Shown here piece after piece: positions 36,101-44,315 of a stretch of DNA of 64,000 nt. Made by a program: the position numbers and the translations under genes. This DNA is from Nordella sp. HKS 07. GTDB lineage: Bacteria; Pseudomonadota; Alphaproteobacteria; Rhizobiales; Aestuariivirgaceae. The notes under the pieces were generated by a model. It made no database searches, was not told the origin of the DNA, and was given only the letters and a program-made list of their open reading frames with translations. The stretch is from positions 2,436,001 through 2,500,000 of the forward strand of contig NZ_CP049258.1 in assembly GCF_011046735.1 (NCBI RefSeq), written 5' to 3'. Each line of letters starts with the position of its first letter. Position 1 is the stretch's first letter.

Positions 36101-36598
36101 CCGGAAGTCGACGGTAATGACGGCTTCGGCTATGCGCTCTCCCTCGAGGCTGGCCAGACAGTGGACCTCGACGGGGACTGGGCTCTGACCCCGCAGGCGC
36201 AGCTCATCTATTCGCAGGTCGACTTCGATAGCTTCACCGATGCGTTCGGCACCGAGGTTTCACTTGAGAATGGCGACAGCCTGCGCGGCCGCCTCGGCCT
36301 CTCGGCCGACTGGGAGCAGAGCTGGAAGGACGATGACGGCAAGACACGGCGCAACCATGCCTATGGCATCGCCAATCTCTATTACGAGTTTCTTGACGGC
36401 ACGGAGGTGGACGTGGCCGGCTTGGCGGTCGAGTCCCGCCCCGAGCGGCTGTGGGGCGGGCTGGGGCTTGGCGGTACCCACAATTGGGACGACGACAAAT
36501 ACTCCATCTATGGCGAAGTCTGGGTCGACACCAGCCTGGAGAGTTTCGGCGATAGCTACGCGTTGAATGGTACTGCAGGGTTCCGCGTCCGGTGGTGA
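33116..36598 (+). CDS. Autotransporter with C-terminal outer-membrane beta-barrel
   Basis: 1160 residues from GTG 33116, which follows GAAGGA by 5 bases; the longer in-frame ATG at 32999 would put 39 atypical residues before the signal. The signal peptide is K-A-G-T-S-V-L-V-A-A-S-T-L-V-F-S... ending A-Q-A-Q. The passenger (~35-840) is low in Lys/Cys and rich in Gly, Asn, Thr and Ser with repeating I-T-T-S-G and N-N-G-T-I-T elements, a beta-helix. The translocator barrel (~880-1160) begins near G-A-I-W-G-R-I-E-G and ends with G-F-R-V-R-W, the aromatic terminus recognised by BAM. A surface or secreted adhesin-like role is likely. Confidence 0.9.
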   Translation: MKGRLIKAGTSVLVAASTLVFSFIFAPESAQAQCAGPADNTICTQGGNPYAGGIDVDTGNGGGPINITLQPGVNVVIPAPGINAVNAANWTNTTSASANISIIADGVVITNTANPGGNNQTGLRIQSSGDAVINATNTTIDVNGTASDWAILAFAMPNTAGTPHLASVVWSGPGLSSSGIESGGIQVDNRGNGDAILEASGNVTIVDGRYGLLAHDGDPFPTGTEGFGNATVLYHSGTIDMSVGNAPRGILAWAGGDGSATAITDDGTVINTSGPVRGGPGVYVFAGSATAANNRAVTAIVASRITSIGPADASDPLNRPNGIRAFSALDAPIIVEYTGPGITTQGGNGIGIVALSGGGGIDVTSTGPITTSGSVAMGIFAESNSQIARFAIDPEFGTVPVFAGTPSGAVTVSATAAISTSGAESHGIWASSTNLPVEVNATQITTSGEFSAGIQATGTSTSVNIAAGGSVMGGWQPSATGAGPSPDFGMPAAGVMLGAAGGTATLTNNGSVGALSDRAVASVDPYRAGFTGDINIVNNGTITGYVTLGAGNDTFQNLTPNSFDIRNFADTNGDGSGDTKAVAISDFGAGNDLFLNAANGVVRLLPVTGETTTDATGYYVPTTGIPSRPLEASFYDLNRAGVVQGQLVNLEEFDNAGIVDLRGPAVGNTLVITANATAGGAGGSGLYVSNGGQLLLNAVFKDGIPLGGQTNSFSDMLIVDGTQLGTGATVISVTNVGGSGALTPGNGIELVEVRNKAASAPGVFVLKGDFTASNGQPAIVVGAFAYSLFQNGVGADSADGNWYLRSLGLEPTVQPAVPVYEAYPQNLLALNGLPTMQQRVGNRQWARPPETVFCKDPAQDFKCPVTDDEAKYYADGQTVIEGGAIWGRIEGTHSHIEPGLTTTDTDYDTNLWKLQAGFDGLLHEADDGSKLIGGITAHYGQAKSDVNSPVGDGDITSDGYGFGGTLTWLDTSGFYVDAQAALTWFDSDLSSDSLDPEVDGNDGFGYALSLEAGQTVDLDGDWALTPQAQLIYSQVDFDSFTDAFGTEVSLENGDSLRGRLGLSADWEQSWKDDDGKTRRNHAYGIANLYYEFLDGTEVDVAGLAVESRPERLWGGLGLGGTHNWDDDKYSIYGEVWVDTSLESFGDSYALNGTAGFRVRW

Positions 36599-37091
36599 GC
36601 GGACGCTCCGCCGGCGGAAGGTCGGGCTTCCGACAGCGCTCAGGGCAGCGAAAATCATCATCCCCACAATCCGCTGATAACTCCTGACATTTGGCCGTGG
36701 TAAGGCTGACGTGTAAATCCATATCGGACGATCGCCCAGACACGCACTCCGATCAGCACATCAACCAGTGCTGCCGCCCAGCAAATGTCCGGCGATGCGA
36801 CGCGCCCCGATGTCTCTAGTGGCATAGTAGGGGAACGCGGTGTTGAGCCCCGAAATATGATCGCGAGCGAAGTCAGCCACGTTTCAAGAAATCTCGTGTT
36901 TTGCCTTCAAGTCTTTTGGTGCCGAGCCGATTTATGGACAGTCGCCTCGCAAGGCTATGCCGGCCGTGACGGAAGATCGGAATAATGTGACCCGCGGATA
37001 CGAACTTACCGGCGCCAGTTCTTGAACAGATGCCGTGTGCTTCTACCTGGATCTGCCAGACCGCACTCACGGTAAGAGCAAATCCGTCGCT
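36599..37091. other. Intergenic region at the left edge of the accessory island
   Basis: About 490 bases with no convincing gene. The first ~40 bases contain short GC arms after the autotransporter stop. No copy of the tRNA-Arg 3' end, which would mark the other attachment site of an island, was found by eye. Confidence 0.4.
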
Positions 37092-40000
37092 TTAATAGCA
37101 GGATAGAGTGCGGGCTTTGATGCTGTCTTCGAGGACCTGGATTTCAGGCCCCAAATGCTTGCCACGATAGACAACCGAGGTTTCGTGACGGGCAAATTCG
37201 CCAGTTCGGTGGGCGCTGAACCAATTGAACGAGCCGACCGAAAGCAACGTGTCGTCCGCCCATACCATCTTGCTGTGAAGCTGTTCGACTGCATGGACCT
37301 TCACGCCGATCCCAGCCAATGTTTCTTTGGCTTCTGCGAAAATATCCTGTCCTGGTTTGCTTCGGGCGCGGGTCAAATGGGGATCGGCGTAGATCTCCAC
37401 CTCGACGCCGCGTTTGTGAGCTGCGGTGATGGCGGCAGTGAAGCCCATCTGTTCCATGGTCGCGATGTTGATCCAGGGTGAGACGATGCAAAGCCTGCGC
37501 TGGACGCTCGCGAGTTCCTTCAGCAAGAAGGCGTCATGCTGGGCCGCGTCGCGCAGGGTTTCGATCGCTCGTTTCCCCGGGGCCAGATCAGTTCGTGATG
37601 GCACCTCGAAAGCAATCTCGTTCGCACTATCCTTCCAGAGGAAGCGCGCGAGGACGGATCGCGGGCTGCCTGGCGGTGCGGAAGCCAGCGTATCCATGTC
37701 TCCAAAGACGAGAAAGGCGTCTTTCGCGCGCGAGACTGCCACGTTGAGCATGCTGGGAGAGAGGTCGATAAAACCGCCATCGGCATGCTTCGAATAGACC
37801 GGCGAAAAGATGACCACATCACGCTCGGCGCCCTGCAGCGCATGAACGGTGCCGATGGTCATGCCGTGTCGGCCGATGTCGATGCCTTGGGCGGCACAGG
37901 CATTGCGGATTTCGCGGACTTGACGGCCGAAGGGCGTGACGATTCCGACGATGTCTTCCAGACGCTTGCCATAGTGCGCCTTCAGCTCGTCGGCATTGGC
38001 GGCGAGCCAGGCAGCGATGGTTTGCGCCTCGAGCGAATTGAATCGGCTGCCGCCCGCTGACATCGCCATGCCGTTGACATGAAGATAGCCCATCGGACGT
38101 AACCCGCCATCCTTGACCGGGCCGCGCATGGGTTGCAGTGTTCCCTTGTAGCAAAGGTCGTTGCAGAAGCCGATGATTTCGTCACGGCAGCGCCGGTGCT
38201 CGAAGAGATAGAGGCCCCGTTCCAGCTCTGGATGGGGATAGAAGCGGCAGGCTGACTGCGCGAGCCGCATCGTGCTTCCGCTGCGCGATGTAAGACCGAC
38301 CATACTAAGCGCCTGTAAAGCTTCTCGTCCTCCTTCGGGGGGCAGAAGCCCCGCCTCGATCAAGTTGCCGGTGTCGACGGCGGCGGTCAGCACGGAGATA
38401 GGTTCGATCTGCTGGATATCCCCGATCACCAATGCCCGTTTTGCCAGAGCGAAGGATGGTCCCGCGACTTCCGGCAGCACCTGGCCGGCCTCGTCCACGA
38501 TCAGAAGATCGATGTGATTGAACAGGTATTCCGTGCGATAGCTGCCCGAAGCGTTGTCACGGCAAGTCATTTTCCTCGGGAGGGTCGCAAAGGTAGATAC
38601 GGCACACGGCGTCAGCATCATCCGGCGGGACCACATCGGCACGACCATGCTGCGATCGTTGCCGCCGCGGCCGCTTTGCTGCACCCGGTGGAGTGCCGGC
38701 AACGCCTTCTCCATTGCCAGCAGCCAGCGGCCTTCCCAGTAATGGGTGGCGAGTAAGAAGAGACGGAATCGCACGAAACGATCGGCCGCGCGGTCGAACT
38801 CCAGCAGATCGGTGCCATCCTCTGCGTTCGCGAGCAGCGTCCTGGCCAGCGTGCGCCATTCCTCTTCCCGTGCCTTTTGCTCGGCAACGGCTCGTTCGGC
38901 CTGGTTATAGGCTTCCGTAGCCTCTTTTACCCGCTCCGCGGTATCGCGCGAATGCTTCTTCAGTCGGTCGTCGATTGCCCCGACACGTTCGGCTACCGAA
39001 AGCGCATTAGGTGCACCCGCGTCGCGCAGAAACACTCGCGCCCGCAGGACTCGCTTGCGTGCCACCGGCGGCAGGAAACCGAATAGCGAATACAGCATCG
39101 GCTCAGCCGCAAGCCAATCTTCCCATTTGTGCAGAAGTGCGTCGACTTCGGCCTTTTCGGCTGTGTTGCGCTCCATCGCGTCGCGGCATCTGGCAAACGC
39201 GGCTTCCGGATTATCCCCCAGAATCCGCCGGACAGCATTTTCCGCCTCGCGGCATCTTGCGTGAACCTCATCGGCCCGCTTGAGCAATCCGCTTTCCTCT
39301 TGCAGATGCTGATGCAGTTCAGCAACAACCGCTGCCACATTCGTCTGCGTCAGGTCCGGGAAAGCTCTCCGAGCAGCCTCCAGATAGGTCGCACGTGCGT
39401 GGCTCAGATATTCCGGTGTTTCGAGTTTCTGGAAAAAGCGTTCGGTCTGGTATTTCGTCGAAGCATCCGCCTCTTTGCTGACTGCGGCGAGGAACAAGCC
39501 GAAGCTTTTGATCTCCGGCAGCCAGCGCCCCGCAAAGGGGCCTTCACCTTGCCCGAAGTCCTTTCCGAAGGCGTCGATGATATTCGTGACGGCCTGATTG
39601 TTGGTGGATGCCGCGACGATCAACGGTGGATTGGCCTGCTCTAACGCGGCACGCACCCATAGCCCGGCGATCGCCGACAGGAGCATCGTCGTCTTGCCGG
39701 TGCCGGGTGGACCGTTCACAGCAAGAATCTCGCCGTCACGCGCCGCAGCCAGATGTGCAAGGACTTCGCGCTGACGATCGGCGACGGGGAATTCATCGTT
39801 GGAATGACCGAGGCGCTCCGCCAATGGGAAGGGGGCTTGGCGCCCGGGTTCGATGTTGCACGGAGCCCTGCGTGCGAAATTCGCCAGAAGCGGGCTCTCC
39901 GGCTGTTCGTGGATCAAGGTATCGCTCAGGGCGAGGATCTGTTTCACCGTCTCTGCCGCCTCGGTCGCAGATCGAATTAGCCCGTGGCCGACGATTTGGT

Positions 40001-40538
40001 ATTCTGGGTCCGAGGCTGGCCAGTTGCCGCCGACTTCATCCATCAATTTCCGCCAATGGTCCTCATGGCGTTGCCAAAGATCCGGGTCTTCTTCTTTGAC
40101 CGAAAAGGGCTGGGCCGTCAGAAAGCTGTCGAGATCCGCGGCGCGGCCGATGGAGAAGGCGCCGCGCGCGAGCGGATCGAGGATGTCTCGTGCAATTACG
40201 CTGTGACTGGGCAGGATTCGGCCCTCGCGCGTGACCTGTGCTTCGGTCACGACCGGGGTGACTTCGAGCGGAAGGCCGTCACGACGCGATTGGCTATGCC
40301 GGCTCTGCCGTCGAACATGGAGCGGACGGTAGCTGACCGCGATACGCCACACATGCTCCCGCACCTTGTCAAAGAGAAAATCGACGGCCTCTTGTCTAAG
40401 AATACCGGTCTCGACTTCCTCACGGGACAGGCTGTGAAACTCCTTGAGCATCTTGCCGTTCAGGCAGGCATCTCCGATCGCGCTATCGGCGACTGCCGAG
40501 CGCCAGTAATTCAGAATGGCGGCATCCGTCTTGGCCAT
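37092..40538 (-). CDS. SF1 helicase fused to PLD-family nuclease, MkoC-like (type II Mokosh)
   Basis: A 1148-residue protein. Walker A N-G-P-P-G-T-G-K-T-T-M at ~275-285, Walker B L-L-I-V-D-E-A-G-Q at ~678, V-I-G-D-I-Q-Q-I-E-P at ~710 and the late motif N-V-A-V-S-R-A-K at ~935 define a COG1112/Upf1-like SF1 helicase, with a long charged helical insertion (~390-610). The C-terminal ~160 residues form a phospholipase-D domain with one HKD motif, L-H-S-K-M-V-W-A-D-D...G-S-F-N-W at ~1085. Known type II Mokosh phage defence consists of a single protein of exactly this architecture. It sits in an island with vsr and DUF3644 remnants, which supports a defence role. Other helicase-PLD proteins cannot be excluded. 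Confidence 0.75.
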   Translation of the reverse strand: MAKTDAAILNYWRSAVADSAIGDACLNGKMLKEFHSLSREEVETGILRQEAVDFLFDKVREHVWRIAVSYRPLHVRRQSRHSQSRRDGLPLEVTPVVTEAQVTREGRILPSHSVIARDILDPLARGAFSIGRAADLDSFLTAQPFSVKEEDPDLWQRHEDHWRKLMDEVGGNWPASDPEYQIVGHGLIRSATEAAETVKQILALSDTLIHEQPESPLLANFARRAPCNIEPGRQAPFPLAERLGHSNDEFPVADRQREVLAHLAAARDGEILAVNGPPGTGKTTMLLSAIAGLWVRAALEQANPPLIVAASTNNQAVTNIIDAFGKDFGQGEGPFAGRWLPEIKSFGLFLAAVSKEADASTKYQTERFFQKLETPEYLSHARATYLEAARRAFPDLTQTNVAAVVAELHQHLQEESGLLKRADEVHARCREAENAVRRILGDNPEAAFARCRDAMERNTAEKAEVDALLHKWEDWLAAEPMLYSLFGFLPPVARKRVLRARVFLRDAGAPNALSVAERVGAIDDRLKKHSRDTAERVKEATEAYNQAERAVAEQKAREEEWRTLARTLLANAEDGTDLLEFDRAADRFVRFRLFLLATHYWEGRWLLAMEKALPALHRVQQSGRGGNDRSMVVPMWSRRMMLTPCAVSTFATLPRKMTCRDNASGSYRTEYLFNHIDLLIVDEAGQVLPEVAGPSFALAKRALVIGDIQQIEPISVLTAAVDTGNLIEAGLLPPEGGREALQALSMVGLTSRSGSTMRLAQSACRFYPHPELERGLYLFEHRRCRDEIIGFCNDLCYKGTLQPMRGPVKDGGLRPMGYLHVNGMAMSAGGSRFNSLEAQTIAAWLAANADELKAHYGKRLEDIVGIVTPFGRQVREIRNACAAQGIDIGRHGMTIGTVHALQGAERDVVIFSPVYSKHADGGFIDLSPSMLNVAVSRAKDAFLVFGDMDTLASAPPGSPRSVLARFLWKDSANEIAFEVPSRTDLAPGKRAIETLRDAAQHDAFLLKELASVQRRLCIVSPWINIATMEQMGFTAAITAAHKRGVEVEIYADPHLTRARSKPGQDIFAEAKETLAGIGVKVHAVEQLHSKMVWADDTLLSVGSFNWFSAHRTGEFARHETSVVYRGKHLGPEIQVLEDSIKARTLSCY

Positions 40539-40640
40539 TATTCACCCAGGGTAAATTCGTTTACTTATCTCTCATACGGTTAGTAAGGATTCAACACGTG
40601 ATGCCGGACTCAGCTTGCTGCAGGGCGCAGGTTTGTTATT

Positions 40641-41394
40641 CGACAATGCGTGCGTCACGAGTCCGCAGAACATGTTGTGGCTATCGCGGCCGCGCGGCGC
40701 CGGGGCGTTACCGTCTACGCCGAGACCTGCCCGCAATATATCGCACTCGATTCGACCGATCTCGACAGGCCGGGCCTCGAGGGTGCCAAGGCGCTGTGCA
40801 GTCCGCCGCCCCGCTGGCCCGGCAGCGACGCCGCCATCTGGCAGGGGCTCGAGGACGGCTTCTTCAATGTTTTCTCCTCCGATCACAGCCCCTACCGCTT
40901 CGACAAATCCGGCAAATTCCCGCATGGCGGCGACGTGCCGTTCAACCGCATCTCGAGCGGCGTGCCGGGCATCGAGACACGCTCCCCTATCCTGTTCTCG
41001 GAAGGCGTTTCCACGGGGCGGATCGACATCAACCGCTTCGTGGCGCTCAATTCACCAATGCGGCCAAGATTTACGGCCTCTATCCGCGCAAGGGCACCAT
41101 CGCGGTCGGGTCCGATGCCGATATCTGCATCTGGGACGACCAGTATGAGACGACGATCGACAATGGCGGTCTTCATCACGCGGTCGATTATACCCCCTGT
41201 CAGGGGATGGGCATAATGGGCTGGCCGGCGATCACCCTGTTGCGGGGGAAGTCATTGCGGAATACCAGTCGTTCTGCGGGTCTGCGGGCCACGGCCGCTA
41301 TGTTCCCGCCGACAAGCGCATCCCGACCAGGACGACAATGACACCGACTCACACCGAGCTGTCGAAGCTGGGAGTGTCGTCCCTTTTCGGATGA
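40641..41394 (+). pseudogene. Hydantoinase/dihydropyrimidinase remnant
   Basis: The C-terminal half of a D-hydantoinase/dihydropyrimidinase can be read in three successive frames: H-E-S-A-E-H-V-V-A-I-A...V-Y-A-E-T-C-P-Q-Y and S-S-D-H-S-P-Y-R from ~40650; then N-A-A-K-I-Y-G-L-Y-P-R-K-G-T-I-A-V-G-S-D-A-D after a one-base loss near 41050; then I-A-E-Y-Q-S-F-C-G after a one-base loss in the G-run at ~41243-41248, ending at 41394. The N-terminal half with the HxH metal site is missing. The intact enzyme opens cyclic amides in pyrimidine or hydantoin breakdown. The abrupt 5' loss marks a rearrangement junction close to the helicase-PLD gene start. Confidence 0.85.
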
Positions 41395-41505
41395 AAGCCG
41401 CCCTGGCGTCACAAGTGGAGGCTGAGGAACATCGTCGCGAAATCGAAGCACCGCTGACAAAGTCAGCCGATCGGGTCGGTGTCTTGTTAATATTGAACCG
41501 ATACG

Positions 41506-41978
41506 TTAGCGCACTCGTTTGGAAACTGAAGCACCTGTAAACTCTGTTGAGTACCCTAACTCCCGTAACCAAATGGCGGTGTCTTGCAGGATATGATAGA
41601 TGCTTGGTGCATTCTTGCCACGAAGGCAATACTCCCAAATTACGAGACTGCGCCAGCCAAGTGCGGCTATGGCTTGAGTATTCTATTTTCTCGCTCCTTG
41701 GTTCGCGCAATCTTCGGATGCCAGTACGACTCGTTTGATGACGGCAGCCTCGCTGCTGCGCAATCATGACCATTCCAGTAGCATCCGTGAATCCATATCA
41801 CAGCCATAAACTTTGGCATGACTAAATAAGGGCGCCCGGGGAAACAATTGTTATGGAGCAAATAGCGAAAACCCATTGCGTGCAGGCGTCGCCTAACTGC
41901 AATTTCCGGGCGAGTGTCGCGATCCCGAATAGAAGCCATAATATGGCTGCGGACCGCAGGAGACACAGTATCGATCAT
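41506..41978 (-). pseudogene. vsr: vsr, very short patch repair endonuclease, decayed
   Basis: From ATG 41978 the frame reads as Vsr: V-S-P-A-V-R-S-H-I-M-A-S-I-R-D-R-D-T-R-P-E, then G-R-P-Y-L-V-M-P-K and W-I-H-G-C-Y-W-N-G-H-D-C. It stops at 41667 after R-I-L-K-P; from 41667 another frame continues A-A-L-G-W-R-S-L-V-I-W-E-Y-C-L-R-G-K to a stop at 41506, giving the full ~156-residue length. The catalytic Asp of P-D-L-V is Tyr here and the H of W-H-G-H is Asn, so activity was lost beyond the frameshift. Vsr repairs T:G mismatches created by a cytosine methylase; no methylase gene is nearby. Confidence 0.85.
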
Positions 41979-42060
41979 AGCCAGCTATGCTCGCACACCC
42001 CGCAGGGAGTCACGGAATGATTGAAGTCGGCTCGAGGCCGCTTTTGTAAGGGAGTAGTGA

Positions 42061-43155
42061 ATGCGATTAATTCGAGATACTCGGACGCTCAGCAATAAGG
42101 CCATCTCATCCCTTCGCATGGCTATGACCACCTTTAATTCTTATGAAGATGAGGGCCGTATATGCTCGGTCCTATTGCACCTACAGCATGCTTGCGAGAT
42201 GCTATTGAAAGCCGTCTTGGTGCAACATCGGGTCAAAGTGTTCGACAAAGCGAGCGGCATGAGCATAGGATTCGATAGATGTCTTCATCTCTGTCGTCAG
42301 GATCACGGGCTGACCGAATCTGAGGCAGGAACAATGCGCGCAATTGATGCACTAAGAGACGCAGAGCAGCATTGGATTGTGATAGTCGAAGAAGACCTTC
42401 TTTATATGCACTCACGGGCAGTAATTACGGCCTTTGATTCCTATCTGAAACGCGCTCTTGATTTCGATCTTAATTCGCGAATCCCGCAGAGAGTGTTGCC
42501 GGTTTCCACTATGCCGTCTGGCGATTTTGAATACTTGGTAGACCGCGAATTTCAATTGGTTTCAAAATTGCTCAAGCCTGGTAATCGCAAGCGCGACGAA
42601 GCCCGCGCACGCATTCGATCTCTGCTTGCCATGGAAGCGCTTGTTGCGGAGGAGGTGAAGATTTCGGAAAAGGACATAAGTCGTATCGAACGAGCAATAA
42701 AGAACCGGATTGAACTTGGCAAAGTGTTCCCTCGCTTGAATACGATTGATAGTGCGATCAGTGGTGGAGGGCCGACTCTCACCGTTCACTTCTCAAAGAA
42801 GCAGGGTGCTCCAGTAAGGTTTGTTGGTGGCGATGATCCTGAGGGTGCGGCGGCTGTTCGACAAGTCGATCTGCAGAAGAAGTATTACTTGAGTGCCCAA
42901 ATGCTCGCGGAGTCGACGAAACTGAGTGCCCCGAAGTCGCTTGCGCTTCGCCGGCATCTTGGGATCGATAATGATCCAAACTGCAGGCACACATTTGAGT
43001 TTGGAAAGTCAAAGTTCGATCGGTTCTCCGACAACGCGCTCGCAAAAATGAAAACAGCAATCAGCGATGGAGTCGACATGAACGAGATTTGGGAATTATG
43101 CGGTCGAGGAGGCAGGGGAGCAAAGCGGATTACTGCTCCTGCAAAATTGGCGTAA
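42061..43155 (+). CDS. DUF3644 protein with HEPN-like RX4H motif
   Basis: A 364-residue protein starting at ATG 42061 after AGGGAG. Residues ~10-130 resemble the DUF3644 helical domain: H-L-Q-H-A-C-E-M-L-L-K-A-V-L-V, then D-A-L-R-D-A-E-Q-H-W with R99 and H104 spaced as in the R-X4-6-H motif of HEPN ribonucleases. The C-terminal half has charged segments and a D/G-rich tail, with no recognised domain. Codon usage is less GC-rich than in the surrounding chromosome, consistent with acquisition. DUF3644 genes are often found in defence islands. An RNase-based antiviral or toxin role is an inference. Confidence 0.72.
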   Translation: MRLIRDTRTLSNKAISSLRMAMTTFNSYEDEGRICSVLLHLQHACEMLLKAVLVQHRVKVFDKASGMSIGFDRCLHLCRQDHGLTESEAGTMRAIDALRDAEQHWIVIVEEDLLYMHSRAVITAFDSYLKRALDFDLNSRIPQRVLPVSTMPSGDFEYLVDREFQLVSKLLKPGNRKRDEARARIRSLLAMEALVAEEVKISEKDISRIERAIKNRIELGKVFPRLNTIDSAISGGGPTLTVHFSKKQGAPVRFVGGDDPEGAAAVRQVDLQKKYYLSAQMLAESTKLSAPKSLALRRHLGIDNDPNCRHTFEFGKSKFDRFSDNALAKMKTAISDGVDMNEIWELCGRGGRGAKRITAPAKLA

Positions 43156-43280
43156 TGCTCCATCACATCGACCTTCAACGGCTCTTGCTGCCAAAGATGA
43201 TGATCCCGCCAAAATACCGCTTGTCATCGCGTCAGCGAGCAAAAGCTGTTCGCTGGTTCACTTATCGTTTCTGTCCTACT

Positions 43281-43578
43281 CGGGACATAGGTAACAGGTG
43301 ATGCCGGAGAATAGGTTACGCTTTTCGGCGGCGACGGGATATCTGAGCTTTGCCAGGAGCTCCCAAGATTATGGAGCTGCCAGGCGCTATGCGGACGTCC
43401 ATACACCGCAATTCTCAGCGAAGTCTTTGCCGACCAGAAGATTGGCATCAAGCAGGCCACAGGGCGCATCTGGCTCGTCACCTTCATCGACTATGATCTC
43501 GGATACTTCGATGATACGGAATGCCGGATAGAACCACTGGAGAACCCATTCGGCCCAAAGGTGTTACCTATGTCTCCG
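43281..43578 (+). mobile_element. IS481-like insertion sequence remnant
   Basis: CGGGACATAGGTAACA at 43281-43296 faces TGTTACCTATGTCTCCG at 43562-43578 as imperfect terminal inverted repeats. Between them the plus strand still encodes the tail typical of IS481 transposases: G-R-I-W-L-V-T-F-I-D-Y-D-L-G-Y-F-D...E-P-L-E-N-P-F-G-P-K-V-L-P-M-S, with an adjacent A-D-Q-K-I-G-I-K. The DDE core is gone, so this is an internally deleted, immobile copy about 300 bases long. A second CCATGTCTCCGG follows at 43592. It sits between DUF3644 and the tRNA gene. Confidence 0.8.
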
Positions 43579-43622
43579 GAATAATCCGTGACCCATGTCT
43601 CCGGTATAGACCCCGATGAAAA

Positions 43623-43699
43623 TGGCGCACCCGACAGGATTCGAACCTGTGACCTCTGCCTTCGGAGGGCAGCACTCTATCCAGCTGAGCTACGGGTGC
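43623..43699 (-). tRNA. tRNA-Arg (CCG)
   Basis: On the minus strand GCACCCG (5' acceptor, 43699-43693) pairs with CGGGTGC, followed by discriminator G and an encoded CCA (43625-43623). The D-arm TAGCTCAGCTGGATAGAG, anticodon arm CTGCC-CTCCGAA-GGCAG and T-arm GGTTCGAATCC are standard; the anticodon at the middle of the loop is CCG, reading CGG arginine codons. The 3' end of the gene faces the accessory island, the usual geometry for integration at a tRNA. Confidence 0.95.
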
Positions 43700-44315
43700 A
43701 TCTGAAGAGTGGGCGACATATAGCCGAAGCCGGAGGCGCGCCGCAACCTGTCCACGTACGATTCCAGCGAGAGCTCGGCGCGCGCGTCCAGGAAGAGATC
43801 TGACGCTGCCTCCGCCCATCGGCAGATGGCAGTCGGCATATCCGCAGTCCGGCTGCCTCATTGCCCTTGTATTCGTGGGCTGGACCGCAGGATACCAGCG
43901 TCGGTGAACCGGCGCCGGAGAGGCAAGCATGTCGAATTTAAGTATTCCCCGTTCTTCGTATCGGCAAATTCCCTGCTCCGCCCCGATCTTTGGCGTTAAT
44001 CCATTGATATTGTTGGGCCTAAAGAATTTTTTTGCGAAAATACCCTGCAAATGCCTGCAAATCCCTGCTCTTTCCCAGGTCATCCGGAACGCCGGAGGAT
44101 GGGCGCGCCGGCGGCAAAAACGAAGCCCCGACAGGCCTGCGCGGTCGGAGCCGCAGCCGATGCCGCAGCCGCCTGACAAGCGGCCCCGTCGACCCGAGCC
44201 GGATTTCGGGGCGAACAAGACCCCCGCCCCTGTCACCTCATACATATCCCTGATTGAGGGTTCCCCTTCCCGCATCCGGTGCTACCTTACGCCCAAGATA
44301 GTGTTTGGGGATCCG
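43700..44315. other. Intergenic region with short tandem repeats
   Basis: About 600 bases between the tRNA and the cyclase gene. No separate gene is supported, although the cyclase frame stays open back to 43929. Around 44038-44070 CCTGCAAAT is tandemly repeated (CCCTGCAAATGCCTGCAAATCCCTGC), a type of intergenic sequence met in Hyphomicrobiales. The tRNA promoter should lie just right of 43700 on the minus strand. Confidence 0.4.

Noticed and set aside
36599-37091. Second attachment site copy of the tRNA-Arg 3' end
   Set aside because: No stretch matching 43623-43665 was found by eye; a systematic repeat search is needed before claiming an att pair.
40545-40620. ACGTGATGCCGGACTC near the hydantoinase junction resembling the left end of the IS481 remnant (AGGTGATGCCGGAGAA)
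   Set aside because: Only about 12 bases agree and no inverted partner is present, so it is not reported as a second insertion element.
43929-44315. N-terminal extension of the cyclase frame
   Set aside because: The extra 129 codons contain tandem-repeat intergenic sequence and no domain; the cyclase domain starts after the ATG at 44316.
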